A DNA stretch of 64,000 nt. It comes from Chrysogorgia sp. JL179-B06 (taxonomy: Eukaryota > Cnidaria > Anthozoa > Scleralcyonacea > Chrysogorgiidae). The notes under the pieces are model-generated. The model did not search any database. It was not told the DNA's origin and worked only from the letters and a program-made list of their open reading frames with translations. Positions 38,327 to 48,429 of the stretch are shown here, piece after piece. Both the position numbers and the translations under genes were made by a program. How positions within the stretch are numbered: the stretch's first letter is position 1; every line of letters begins with the position of its first letter. The stretch is taken from the NCBI GenBank assembly GCA_035772405.1, contig JAYKKM010000222.1:1924501-1988500 (forward strand), written 5' to 3'.

Positions 38327-39048
38327 CTATAAATTAAGAAATTTAATTTAATTTAATTTATTATTTATTCATATATTTATTTATTTATTTATATATTTAT
38401 TTATTTATTTGAGTTGTGCTAAAAGGTTGATGATAGTTTTTATGTAATGAGATGTTTTTGTTTGTCCCGTTCAGAAATTCTGAGCAATGCGTACGGGTAC
38501 CTATATTTTCGCATCTGTTTTGGATTTTGATTCTAGCCCTAGGTGTATACATTTTTCTTTTTTATCAACGATTTCAAAAATGTTCGAGCAAAGTCTTAAA
38601 AATAATATGGAAATAAAGAAAACCCTGATGCTCTAATGCAGGTGCATGACCTAACTGTGATAGATTGTTTTTGAGGGCTTCGTTATGACCATTATTATTT
38701 AGTCTTGTATATAGTCAAAGTGGTTCGAAAATGTCTTTTTATACTTCATAATTTGATAAATATTGGTATAGAAAAGATCGTTACTCTCAGAAATTTAAAA
38801 TTCCATATCGTGTATGTCGTCTGATTTATTTTAAATAAACCATTAAAAATAACTAGTGTGTTAAGTTGTTAACGATGCGAATAATAAAAAAAAGTCTGCC
38901 ATTATAAAGTGCAAATGTCAGAGAAAAACAGGATGTGAACTTTAAATAGTGGTTCGTTTAGAATTACACAAATCGCTGACCTGTGTACGGCCTTGCCAAT
39001 TGAGCTGAAACATTATACCAACTATGGTATAGCTTAAAAAAGAAATAC

Positions 39049-39315
39049 CTTCATTTTTCGCCACCATCTCATTAATTTTCTCATTTGAGAAAGTCTCGAG
39101 TTCTCTTTTCTCATTTATTTTGTATGCTGATTCTTGGTGAACTTCTTTGGTTGCTCCATCAAACTTTGCGAAATTCTCTTTCTTTTTTTCTTCCAAAATG
39201 TCTTTGAGGCGACCTGGAATATTGACGGGAAGACTTATTTTGTCAAATGACTTGTTCAATTCTGTTTTAAAGTTTTCCTTCTCATTATCCACAAGTTGAC
39301 GTTGTCTCTTCATCT
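39049..39315 (-). CDS. Repeated exon, copy 6
   Basis: A 267-nt symmetric phase 1-1 exon with acceptor ending TTTATAG and donor GAAG|GTATTT. It reads MKRQRQLVDNEKENF at its start, then SLPVNIPGRLKDILEEKKKE and ELETFSNEKINEMVAKNEG. It is closest to copies 1 and 7 over FAKFDGATKEVHQES. Unlike its neighbours it has SNEK in place of ANEK. Confidence 0.6.
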
Positions 39316-39636
39316 CTATAAATGAAGAAGAAATTTAATTTAATTTATTTATATATTTATTTATTTATTTATATATTTATTAATTAATTAATTATTTATT
39401 TATTTGTTTATATATTTATTAATTTGAGTTGTGCTACACGTTAATGATAGTTTTTATGCAATGAGTTGTTTTTGTTTGTCCCGCTCAGAAATTCTGAGCA
39501 ATGCGTACCTATATTTTCGCATTTGTTTTGGATTTTGATTCTAGCCCTAGGTGTATACTTTGTTTTGTTTTTATCAACGGTTTCAAAATGTTCGAACAAA
39601 TTATTTTCTTCATCATTTCATTAATTTTCTTCATAC

Positions 39637-39894
39637 CTTTATTTTTGTTCATCATTTCATTAATTTTTTCATTTGCGAAAATCTCGAGTTCTCTTTTCCC
39701 ATTTATTTTGTATTCTGATTCTTGGTGAACTTCTTTGGTTGCTCCATCAAACTTTGCGAAATTCTCTCTTTCCTTCGTTTCCAAAATGACTTTGAGGCTA
39801 CCTGGAATATCGACTGGAAGACTTATTTTGTTAAATGACTTCTTCAATTCTGTCTTAAAGTTTCCTTTCTCATTATCCACAAGTTGACGTTGTC
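39637..39894 (-). CDS. Repeated exon, copy 7
   Basis: A shorter, 258-nt symmetric phase 1-1 exon with acceptor ending TTTATAG, lacking three codons at its start, and donor AAAG|GTATGA. Landmarks are RQLVDNEKGNF, SLPVDIPGSLKVILETKERE and ELEIFANEKINEMMNKNKG. A partial echo of the exon's 3' end (AAAATTAATGAAATGATG) follows in the intron, a small local duplication. Confidence 0.55.
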
Positions 39895-40106
39895 CTATAA
39901 ACCAAGGAGAAATTTTATTTTAATCATTCATTTAAGTTGTGCTACACGTTAATGATAATGCGTATTTATTATTGCATTTGTTTTCCATTCTGATTCTAGT
40001 CCTACCTTTATGCCCTAATTGATGTGGCCTAACTGTGATAGTTTAGTTGTGAGATTCTGCATTATGACCATTATTACCTGCAGTTAATCATGCATAATTA
40101 AGGTTA

Positions 40107-41040
40107 CAGAACACCCTAGTAAGCCATTTCACGAAATTTGTTACCGTCCGCGCAATTTTTCTTCGATTTGTCTCAAATTCGCACCAAATGTAGCTATGTA
40201 TGTGAAGGATACTATCGTATTATAAAATAAATAAAAATACTACATTGTTGCAGATATACTCATAAGTTTAAAATCACAGTACCTTCGCGCCACGGTTTAA
40301 ATTGGTCTTTGGTTTTACCAAAAAGCTCTCAATTTACCATATGTAAACTTCTCAATGTTTGTTCTAAAAACGGGTGTTCGCATTTTTTATTACTGTAGGG
40401 GTTTAGCAGATAGGATGTTTTATTTGTCAATTGCTTCTGTCATAACATAGGTCGAGAAATAAGATATCCTAACTGCTAAACCCCTACATAAATAAAAAAT
40501 GCGAACACCCTTTTTTAGAACAAACATTGAGAAGTGTAAATATGGTGAGAGCTTTTTGGTAAACCGCGGCGCGAAGGCACTATATATATACTATTTTATT
40601 ATTTATAGTTTTTACAGTTTTTACTGCAAAACGGATTTATTAAACAGATTATTATTATTACTGTGATTTTAAACTTATGAGTATATTATTTCTTATTTAT
40701 TTTATAATGCTGTTGCGAATGCAGTAAAGTACCGCGGCTTCTACGCAAACTATCACTATCAAGGTTTATATTTTGAATCGTTGTATTGAAGAACTCTCAA
40801 CTCACTCTCTGTCTTTCACACTGTGCACGCTATCTCACTTAGTTTCATATTTCGCACGCCACTCCCTCAAACTTCCGCTCTGACTCTCATCACTCACCAC
40901 AACCTAACATAACAATAATAATCTATAATAAGTGTTCACGAAATTCCCAACAATGCGGTAGTATCCTTTACAAAATTTTACAAAAGAAAAATTGCGCGGG
41001 CGATAACAAATTTCGTGAAATGGCTTACTAGGGTGTTCTG
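40107..41040. mobile_element. 934-bp TA-flanked inverted-repeat element
   Basis: CAGAACACCCTAGTAAGCCA continues as ATTTCACGAAATTTGTTA and is repeated inverted at the right end, with TA on both sides. A second inner inverted pair (AAGTTTAAAATCACAGTACC against the copy near 40660; GGGTTTAGCAGATAGGAT against ATCCTAACTGCTAAACCC) shows the whole element folds back. No transposase ORF. It sits in the intron region of the exon array. Confidence 0.8.
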
Positions 41041-41350
41041 TAGTATTAAAGTGGCTCGCAAATTGCTTTTTTGATCTTGATCGTTACTCTCAGGAAGTTA
41101 AAATACCGTACTGAAAATTAAGTTTCCTTTATCTCCAAGATCTCCTGAAAGTCAATAATGCCTTTTACAGTTTTTTTGTAACTTACTTCGCTTTCGAGTT
41201 ATTTAGATTTGTTAGATATGTAAATAAGATACACTATAACGTAAAGTTAATTATGTACAGATCATTGTAAGTTGTTGGAAAATCGTCATTCGAGAATATT
41301 AAACAAAATCTCTTGCAACAAAATGCTTCTCAACACACTAAAATCAAACA

Positions 41351-42472
41351 AGACTAACTCTAACAAACGTAGTGTGCTGCGTAGGCAGGGCTACAGATCG
41401 AAATATAAAAAGGTCGGTGTACTGCCAATACGGATAGTATATTATAAAAGTGGCGTTTTTCATATCATTCCGTTTATCGTTATAAGTTAACACAAAACTC
41501 TCAAAAAAAAAACCAGAATATAGTTTTTGTATTGTGTAAAAACTATCACCGAGAAAACTGATCATCTGATCCATTTTGTGTTCAATAGCGAAGTTAAACA
41601 AAACGAGGTTTGAAAAGGGCATGTTTTGAAAACAACAAACTCGCGAGAATAATATACTGTTTAAATACCTTCTATTTTTTTGCCTGATGAACTCGCTGGG
41701 AAAAGAACAATCTTTAATATACGAAGTAAAATACCGAACAGCTCTCGACTTAAAATCCAAAATCTTCCAGTGAAATTGTGAAAAAGACAGCGAAGACCTT
41801 TCCATGCAGAGCGACAGTTGCTGCCCATAATATTTGTCTGTTCCGCTGTTCGCTTTGAAACAACAAGCCAAACCCTGCGACGGCTGCCGGGATTCCAGTA
41901 ATTAACGATTAAGCTTATGCCTAAAACAAAGTCAGTATTTTTATATTCAAAGTGGAGTTTTTTATCCATTCTTCTCTTTAATTCTTGTCGGATTTGTCGG
42001 CAAAACAAATTTCAGCTTTCCGGTCTGCTCGTCTGCTGTTGGAGACGAATTATGATCGGTAGTTGATAATTCTTGGGAGAATTTGTATTCTCATCATATT
42101 ATTTTTGGATAAAATTCGTTATTTCTCTGTCGTTATTTTATAAAATAAATATCAAATGGATTTCCGTGCAGGACACTGTGATCCAAACACTTGGGATGTT
42201 GCTCGACTTCCGAAAAGCTAAAAAACATCATTTCATCATTTCAAACATCATAAAAAACATTTACGCAACATTCCAAGTGTTTGGATCACAATATCCTGCA
42301 CATTTGGTGTTCCTTTAGTCTAATGTTTCTATCATTGGCCCTTCGTCAGAGAGAAACATGCAGTTTCTGTTTCTCTCTGACGAAGGGCCAATTCTCGAAA
42401 CGTTAGACTATACTATCCGTATTGGCAGCACACCGAACTTGTTATACTTTTTTGATTTGTAAGACTAACTCT
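41351..42472. mobile_element. Composite foldback element of about 1.1 kb
   Basis: The sequence around ACTGCCAATACGGATAGTAT (to 41440) is inverted at 42410-42455. AGACTAACTCTA occurs as a direct repeat at both outer borders and may be the target duplication. Two tighter hairpins lie at its right half: 42160-42305 (GATCCAAACACTTG and inverse) and 42318-42410 (GGCCCTTCGTCAGAGAGAAAC and inverse). The overlapping ORFs on its minus strand (41344-42008) look accidental. Confidence 0.6.
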
Positions 42473-42759
42473 AGTTCGCGGATAATCCGGCCCCAAGATA
42501 TACATGATCTTCCAATAATTTCCAATGATTTGTACATATGTTTACATCAGAACTTATCCATTTCATTTCATTTCCTTTTTTAAATATATTATTACAAGAT
42601 AACAAATCCCGATACGAATTAAAAAAATAAAATCCTCAGCCATGAGAAAGTGCAAAGATCAGAGAAGAAAATCATGTGGACTCCAAATATAATAGTTCGC
42701 TTGAAACTACACAAGCACAAATATTACAAACTATGATAACTAAAAAAACAACCAAATAC

Positions 42760-43013
42760 CTTCATTTTTCTCTATCATTTCATTAATTTTTTCATTTGCG
42801 AAAATCTCGAGTTCTTTTCTGGCACTTTGTGTTAGTTCTTTGTATTCCGATTGTATTCCTAGTATTGTTGCTTCATAATTCATTAACACTTTTAACTTTT
42901 TCTCATCCAAAATATTATTCAGGCGACCTTGGAATGGAAGATTTATTGCGCAAAATGAGCTCATCAATTCTCTCTTAAGTTTTTCTTTCTCTACATCTAC
43001 AAATAGTGTATAT
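42760..43013 (-). CDS. Repeated exon, copy 8 (B-type)
   Basis: A 254-nt exon with acceptor ending GATTTACAG and donor GAAG|GTATTT. It reads YTLFVDVEKEKL at the start, then SFCAINLPFQGRLNNILDEK and KELEIFANEKINEMIEKNEG. Like copy 2 it starts in phase 2, so these two form a B subtype. It lies downstream of the membrane-tail exon at 43290-43492 in transcription direction, so either that exon is an alternative end or copy 8 belongs to the next transcription unit. Confidence 0.5.
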
Positions 43014-43289
43014 CTGTAAATCAAGAAGATAGAAATTTAATTTAGCTTATTCATTGTATTTAAGTTGTGCTACGCGTTAATGATAGTTTGCATGTAATGA
43101 AATGGTTTTGCTTTCAAAAATTGTACGTAGTGCGTATTTATTTTTCCATTTCTTTGGGATTTGGATTTTAACCCTATATATATATATATATAGGTCTATA
43201 CTTCTTATAGGTTTTTTCATCAATGATTTCAAAATGTTCAAACGGAGATCTCATGGCCGATTAATTCAGGTATTGATACATCAGAATAT

Positions 43290-43492
43290 TTACCGACGAC
43301 GTTTTATTAACTCAAAAATGCTTGTGGCGATAAAAACAGCACCGCGGACAAGAACGTAAACGGTGATAACTACGGCACTCCCAAATACGGTCCAAAATAC
43401 GGTAACACGAATAACGAATCCAATTCCACCAGACAATTTCACTGCGACAATCACTGCAACAATAAAAACTCCTGCGACCAAACGTTTTCTGT
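43290..43492 (-). CDS. Terminal exon with two membrane segments
   Basis: After an acceptor ending CATATGTAG the exon reads 66 residues and a stop. It holds two hydrophobic stretches (LVAGVFIVAVIVAV and TVFGSAVVITVYVLV) separated by a short linker, and ends in the basic tail ELIKRRR. A membrane hairpin with a charged tail at the C terminus resembles how atlastin-type GTPases anchor in the endoplasmic reticulum; the likeness is one of architecture only. It starts with two bases of a codon, which matches the phase-1 donors of the repeated exons and of the exon at 45109-45185. Confidence 0.5.
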
Positions 43493-43958
43493 CTACATAT
43501 GAAGAAAAAAAGCACAAAAATTTGTTTTTTCAAATATTATTTTGATCAAATTAGTTAATGGATAAGTTTTAGCAGTTCAGTGTATCTATAAAGACTTATT
43601 TCAACGTTATATACGATTTAATATTACTATTGTCATCTTGATGTATGTGATTTACTGACAAGGGGACCAAGCACGTGTTGCAACACTGTACGCATCACAA
43701 TTCCTGTGATGTGTACACACAATAACATACGCCATATAACATACGTCATTCTGGGGAATGACAATCGAAAGGAAAACTTGTACCCATGCGTACGGGCCTA
43801 CTTAGGTAAAATTGTGCATCTTGTCGGGAAGCATTTTGTGTCTTGTCGGGCAGTGACTGTCGGGCGAAGCATTGAGATAACCAGAATATACTTGAATTGG
43901 TCGCCGGCAGAATATTTTTGCTAAATTTTTGCCTCCGCATGTACAAAACCATGCATAT

Positions 43959-44140
43959 AGATCTCTTTCATAATGGCACCCAAATGAAATATTCTTTTAT
44001 ATGCATTTAAATTAGCCTTTCTGACCTCGTTCGTGTGTCTGTAATTCCAAAGAATCTTTGATTTGTAACGAGGCCAGAAAGGCTAATTTGCATGCATATA
44101 AAAGAATATTTAAACTGGCCGCCATTATGAAAGAGGTCTA
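43959..44140. mobile_element. Hairpin MITE
   Basis: CTCTTTCATAATGGC, TTCTTTTATATGCAT and TTAGCCTTTCTG at the left are inverted at the right, around a loop at 44035-44070. About 180 bp, non-coding. Confidence 0.75.
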
Positions 44141-44870
44141 TATATAGATGTATAACTTTTGTTAGCTTTGTTTTATAATTCTTAAGCATATCATGGACTT
44201 ATGAAATTGCATTACTGCAATTAATATATAGTTAATGTTAATGATTTTATTCCATGTATCACATAGAGCATATATAGTAGCTACACGAATACTGTTAAAA
44301 AAATAGAAATTTTCTCTCTTAAAATCCTGAGTTTTTTTCTCGCGAATTTTTACCTTTCATGACACTCAAAGTCTCCTTTGCATTTCGTTGGTTTATACCC
44401 TTACGAAAATGTCACTGCAAAAATGGTTTTTCGAACTTCATAATATATCAAATTATGAAGTTCAAAAAGCCATTTTCTTGCCAGTTTAACTATGCAAGAT
44501 TAACTAATATTATTATATGGCACAAGCTACTTCCGGTGAAATTGCGTGCTCTGATTGGCTGAGACACGTCACGTGCCGGTCCGTTATTTCCCGTAATGGA
44601 CCGGTCCGGATTACGGATTTTGTCAGCCATTTTGTTTACAAAGGAGTGAACAACGATAGGAAACTTTGAAAAGCAGCAAAAATTGAACGAATTTAGTAAA
44701 TTAAGCACTGAATCATGTGCGAGTCGGACGATGAACATTCTAAAAGAGTCTTACTATCATGAAAGCAATAGAAGAACAAGAACAAGATTGAAAATGACGA
44801 TTTTGTCACTCAAAACGTATGTATATAAAGTATGTTGTTTAAAAAAGCCATGCCATATATAATAAACCTC

Positions 44871-44991
44871 TTATTAACCTCGACCGCTTGGTCATTACGG
44901 GAAAATATCAGACCTCGGTCTTTATGTACGACCGTACTGTCAAGACCTCGGTCTGATATTTTCCCGTAATGACCGCGCTCTCGGTTAATAA
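44871..44991. mobile_element. Hairpin MITE
   Basis: TTATTAACC and GTCATTACGGGAAAATATCA at the left pair with TGATATTTTCCCGTAATGAC and GGTTAATAA at the right. About 120 bp. A similar smaller palindrome lies at 44413-44475 (TTTTTCGAACTTCATAAT and inverse). Confidence 0.75.
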
Positions 44992-45108
44992 GAAGTTAAT
45001 AATGGTCATTATAGTGTAACTTAACCTGAAAACGGTTGACCAGATTTTTTTGACTGACATGATGTTAAACGACGAGGTCATGCACTAATTACATATACGT
45101 ACTTTTAC

Positions 45109-45185
45109 AATAATCCTTTTCCTTTTCCTTTTCCTTTTCCTTTTCCTTGGCGAGGAGTTGTTCTTGAACGAATTCTTCACTTTTA
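45109..45185 (-). CDS. Short charged exon upstream of the membrane-tail exon
   Basis: A 77-nt exon may lie between an acceptor ending ATATTTAG and a donor TATT|GTAAAA. It reads KSEEFVQEQLLAKEK followed by an EK run encoded by a CCTTTT microsatellite (plus strand). It ends in phase 1, which fits the phase of the exon at 43492. A charged linker before a membrane hairpin is plausible, but the evidence is only splice sites and phase. Confidence 0.3.
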
Positions 45186-45220
45186 CTAAATATAATACGA
45201 AAATAACACAAAAAAGAAAA

Positions 45221-45311
45221 CAACAGTGCTAATCCTAATCCTAACCACAATCCTAATCCTAAGCATAATACTAATCCAAAGCATAAAACTAATCCCAAGC
45301 ATGATACTAAT
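45221..45311. repeat. Degenerate CTAATCC/CTAACC repeats
   Basis: Irregular runs of CTAATCCTAACCA and CTAAGCATAATA resembling decayed telomere-type (CCCTAA)n sequence. The hydrophobic ORF over it on the minus strand (repeated GLVLCLGL) is an artefact of the repeat. Confidence 0.7.
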
Positions 45312-45798
45312 CAGTGCCGTAGGAGCAATGTTTCATCTGGGGGGAGGGGGGGGGGGGGCAAAGTAACTGTGACGACACTATTTTAAATTTTTCATTTCGG
45401 AGACCTCTGAAATGGCATTTTCTGCATTTTGGAGAATAGAAATTAACAAAAGCTAAAGGCCTAAACATGGAGTATTTCGTGACATTTTTTCTCGGTACTG
45501 TGACAAATCTGCAATAGGTTAACCGCAAGCTTGTTGTTAATCGTTGTGATACTCGTTATATCACCGAACAAGCATTTGTGGATTGTTTCAACGATCTCCT
45601 ACTGAACATATTTCAAGTTGTAACAAACTTGCTGGCTGCAAGCTTGTTAAGCCTTGACGAAATAAACAGTTTACTACAAACTATTAGCAGAGTTAGTCAA
45701 ATAAAATATATAATTACTTTTTCAAAGTAACTTTAAACATTCTAAGATAAAAAAAGAAAAAATTTGGGAAAAAATGTACCCCGGCTCCTACGGCACTG
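45312..45798. mobile_element. 487-bp element with CAGTGCCGTAGGAGC ends
   Basis: CAGTGCCGTAGGAGC is inverted exactly at the right end. CTAAT flanks both ends and may be a 5-bp target duplication, but the target is itself a CTAATC repeat, so the length is uncertain. A G-run at 45340-45357 lies near the left end. No transposase. Confidence 0.7.
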
Positions 45799-45923
45799 CT
45801 AATCCTAATCCTAACCATAATACTAACCCTAACCATAAATTAACTAATCCTAACCATAAATTTTACTAATCCTAACCATAAATTATACTAACCATAATAC
45901 TAATCCTAACCATAATCTAGTAA
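45799..45923. repeat. Degenerate CTAATCCTAACCATAA repeats
   Basis: Continuation of the same telomere-like repeat interrupted by the 487-bp element. It also reappears beyond the next element, at about 47300-47345 and 47661-47705. Confidence 0.7.
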
Positions 45924-46188
45924 TAGTAGGTACCCCCCATCCACCGCCACAAAGTTTGGTCGAGAAACGCACGTCGAACGCCGTGACGAACGGATATAGC
46001 GTGACGAACGGAAGTAATTTGCGGTATGCAAGTACGAATATAGAAATACGTATCGGCAATAATCCCTCGCATTTTGTGTGAATAATATTTTAATATTTTA
46101 GTTGAATGATTTGGTATAGCTAATGTCCTGAAACGTTTATACCAGGTGTTTAATAATTTACTTGGTCGTGTGGTTTATTATGAATTCG

Positions 46189-46355
46189 ACGCAACTTGAG
46201 TATCCCATTCCCATTTCGCTGCCGGTCATTGGCGAACTTGCTTACGAATTGCGCGAAAAAGCCAGCGTTCCACTCGGACAGTACGGTGCCGACGTTTCAA
46301 AGCAATTTGGACGACTTTACGCCCACGATAACCACTGTGATGTAAGCATGGCGTG
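46189..46355 (+). pseudogene. Polinton-type DNA polymerase B fragment, left arm
   Basis: The plus-strand reading contains AYELREKASVPLGQYGADVS followed by KQFGRLYAHDNHCDV before a stop. This pattern (…ELHEKA.VP.GPCG…KQF… then a .HDNH.DV block) is known to me from the N-terminal part of the protein-primed B-family polymerases of animal Polintons. The stretch between the two blocks that an intact gene would have is missing, so it is internally deleted. There is no catalytic domain. Confidence 0.45.
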
Positions 46356-46559
46356 ACTCAAATTAATAACAAGAACCGCGCTTATAAAAGCTCGATGATA
46401 ATACAGAGCCAATACTTTACTGACAGTGTTGTTGGATAGTTTCCCGGGTGAGGGTATTTTTGGATACTCGGGGGGTATTGTGGGGGTGCTTAGTTCTCAT
46501 GTAGTCTTAAAGTGCCACTACGATGAAAATTTACCCCCGTCTTTTAGATTTTCTTTAGC

Positions 46560-47171
46560 ATAGAATAGTATTTCAGGTCGAAAGTGATCATCGATGTAAA
46601 AAAACTAAACATTTTATTTTGAAGTAAGTAATCACTATTATTTAGGCCACCATTACTCAAAACGTGTCCAAGTGAGCCCGCAATTTCAAATGGTAACGCC
46701 TGAATTTCAGTCGAGGTTACTTGTTTTCTTGTTTTCATCGCGAAGTAGATGAAAGCAAATTGCTTTGAAACGTCGATACCGCACTGCCCGAGTGGAACGG
46801 TGGCTTTTTCGCGCAATTCGTAAGCAAGTTCGCCAATGGCCTTCGATAATCTTTAACGTATGGATATCGTTCATCGATTTGGCCTTTTGCGACGAGCGAT
46901 ACAAAGATTACGGGGGTTTGTCATTAAATTTCGCTATTGCGTGATGTTGCTTCTCACTAATCCCAATTTATCTAGTTAATATAAATTGCCGCAATTTGTC
47001 TGGGTTTGAGATCACATTCGGTTTCTTCCCGTCCCACCGCTCGGCATCTCGACATAAATAATATATACTGTAATCGTGTCAATATAAGGTGAATCGTTCG
47101 ACTGGATCACTCGTTCGATTTCGTCTAAGACTCTTTCGACAGTCAGTCGCTTTCTCAAGTTGCGTCGAATT
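46560..47171 (-). pseudogene. Polinton-type DNA polymerase B fragment, right arm
   Basis: Minus-strand pieces in order are LRKRLTVERVLDEIERVIQS, then ITVYIIYVEMPSGGTGR near 47050-47020, a broken stretch with several stops and frame changes, and LAYELREKATVPLGQCGIDV near 46830-46770. Their order matches the N-terminal region of Polinton polymerases. Stops and frame changes make it a clear pseudogene. It represents an element different from the one starting near 52 kb. Confidence 0.5.
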
Positions 47172-48018
47172 CATAATAAACCACACGACCAAGTAAATTA
47201 TTAAACACCTGGTATAAACGTTTCAGGACATTAGCTATACCAAATCATTGGCTCGATTTCCATATAAATATCCCCAAATTTAAAACATAGTGGCTAACCC
47301 AAACCTTACCCTAATCCTAACCCTAACCCTCCACCTAATATATACTAACCCTAACTCTTACGATAATGTTTTATTTTAGAAATAACAGCTGATTTTAATT
47401 TCGACTTTTACTACCGATAGTCTATGTGACGTCATTTCGGGATTTTATATGGAAACTAAAATATTAAAATATTATTCACACAAAATGCGAGGGATTATTG
47501 CCGATACGTATTTCTATATTCGTACTTGCATACCGCAAATTACTTCCGTTCGTCGCGCTATATCCGTTCGTCACGCTCAGCATGACGTGCGTTTCTCGAC
47601 CAATCAGCGCGCGGCGGCATCCCTTTGTGGCAGTGGATGGGGGGAGGGGGTTACCTACTACTAACCATAACCACAACCATGCATAATACTAATCCTAATC
47701 CACCCTTGATGGATTGCATCTAGCATCTACCATTATAAAATTGTTGCTCAGCATGCTCAATATATATATTTGAACAAATAATTTCCCCACCCACTAAACC
47801 CCCCTTACACCCCCCACATATATATATAGCTTCCCTTAAATCTTACATCCACTCAGACACCCGGTTTAGCCCCCCTCCCCCATTAGATCTGCTTAGCTTC
47901 TCTTAGAACAAGATTTAAGGTAAGATAAGAAAGATAAGTAATGTAATTTGATTTATTATACAGTTCCAGATCCACTTGTATATTACATAAGATGAAGTAC
48001 TTATTATAAGTAATACAG

Positions 48019-48163
48019 TACCATGACTTGAGGGAATTAGCGATTAAATTGCCCGCCGCCTCGGGAAGATTTGTGAAAGTCCGAGGGCGAAGCCCGAGGA
48101 CTTTTACAAATCTTCCCGAGGCGAAGGGCAATTTAATCGCTAATTTCCCGACAAGTCATGGTA
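48019..48163. mobile_element. Hairpin MITE
   Basis: TACCATGACTTG, GGGAATTAGCGATTAAATTGCC and CCTCGGGAAGATTTGT are all inverted on the other side of a loop near 48085. A smaller related palindrome (TTTGTCTTCTAAATTTCCC and inverse) lies at 48235-48290. Confidence 0.8.
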
Positions 48164-48429
48164 TTAGTTTGTAATATTATGATCGCCGAGGATAACTTTG
48201 AGAACCTTATCCAGCCCGTGGTTGGAGACGGAGTTTTTGTCTTCTAAATTTCCCGTGCATTTGAATGAGGGAAAATTAGAAGACAAACAATTCCTTTGTG
48301 TTCTATTAAATTTCCCTCATGCATATCATAGGAATGAGGAAAAATTAGAAATTTTCCCTAATTTGTATGCATGAGTAGTTTTCAAACAAATAAACGTGGG
48401 GAATTTAGCGATTAAATTTCCCTGCGAGA

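Larger units (their letters stand above)
36437..39059. repeat. Tandem segmental duplication, 1,317-bp unit
   Basis: 36437-37753 and 37754-39059 are almost the same sequence, including the exon, its flanking introns and the ATTTATTTATTT microsatellite before the acceptor. Only a few base differences are visible (for example in the A-run at 37568 against 38885). The high identity shows a recent event compared with the older, diverged copies around it. Confidence 0.9.
45924..47660. mobile_element. 1.7-kb inverted-repeat element carrying polymerase fragments
   Basis: The outer ends TAGTAGGTA followed by a C-run are inverted at 47640-47660. The left arm (45931-46345) returns inverted in three blocks at 46770-46850, 47160-47250 and 47450-47640. 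The right side has extra sequence that the left arm has lost. Both arms carry pieces of a Polinton-like DNA polymerase reading. It lies between blocks of CTAACC-type repeat. Confidence 0.6.

Noticed and set aside
41344..42008. Overlapping 175- and 115-codon ORFs on the minus strand
   Set aside because: They lie across a foldback element, partly mirror its inverted repeats, and show no family pattern or splice support.
45089..45298. Hydrophobic GLVLCLGLGL ORF as a membrane protein
   Set aside because: The hydrophobic part is a translation of CTAATCC-type repeats; only the charged end is kept as a possible exon.
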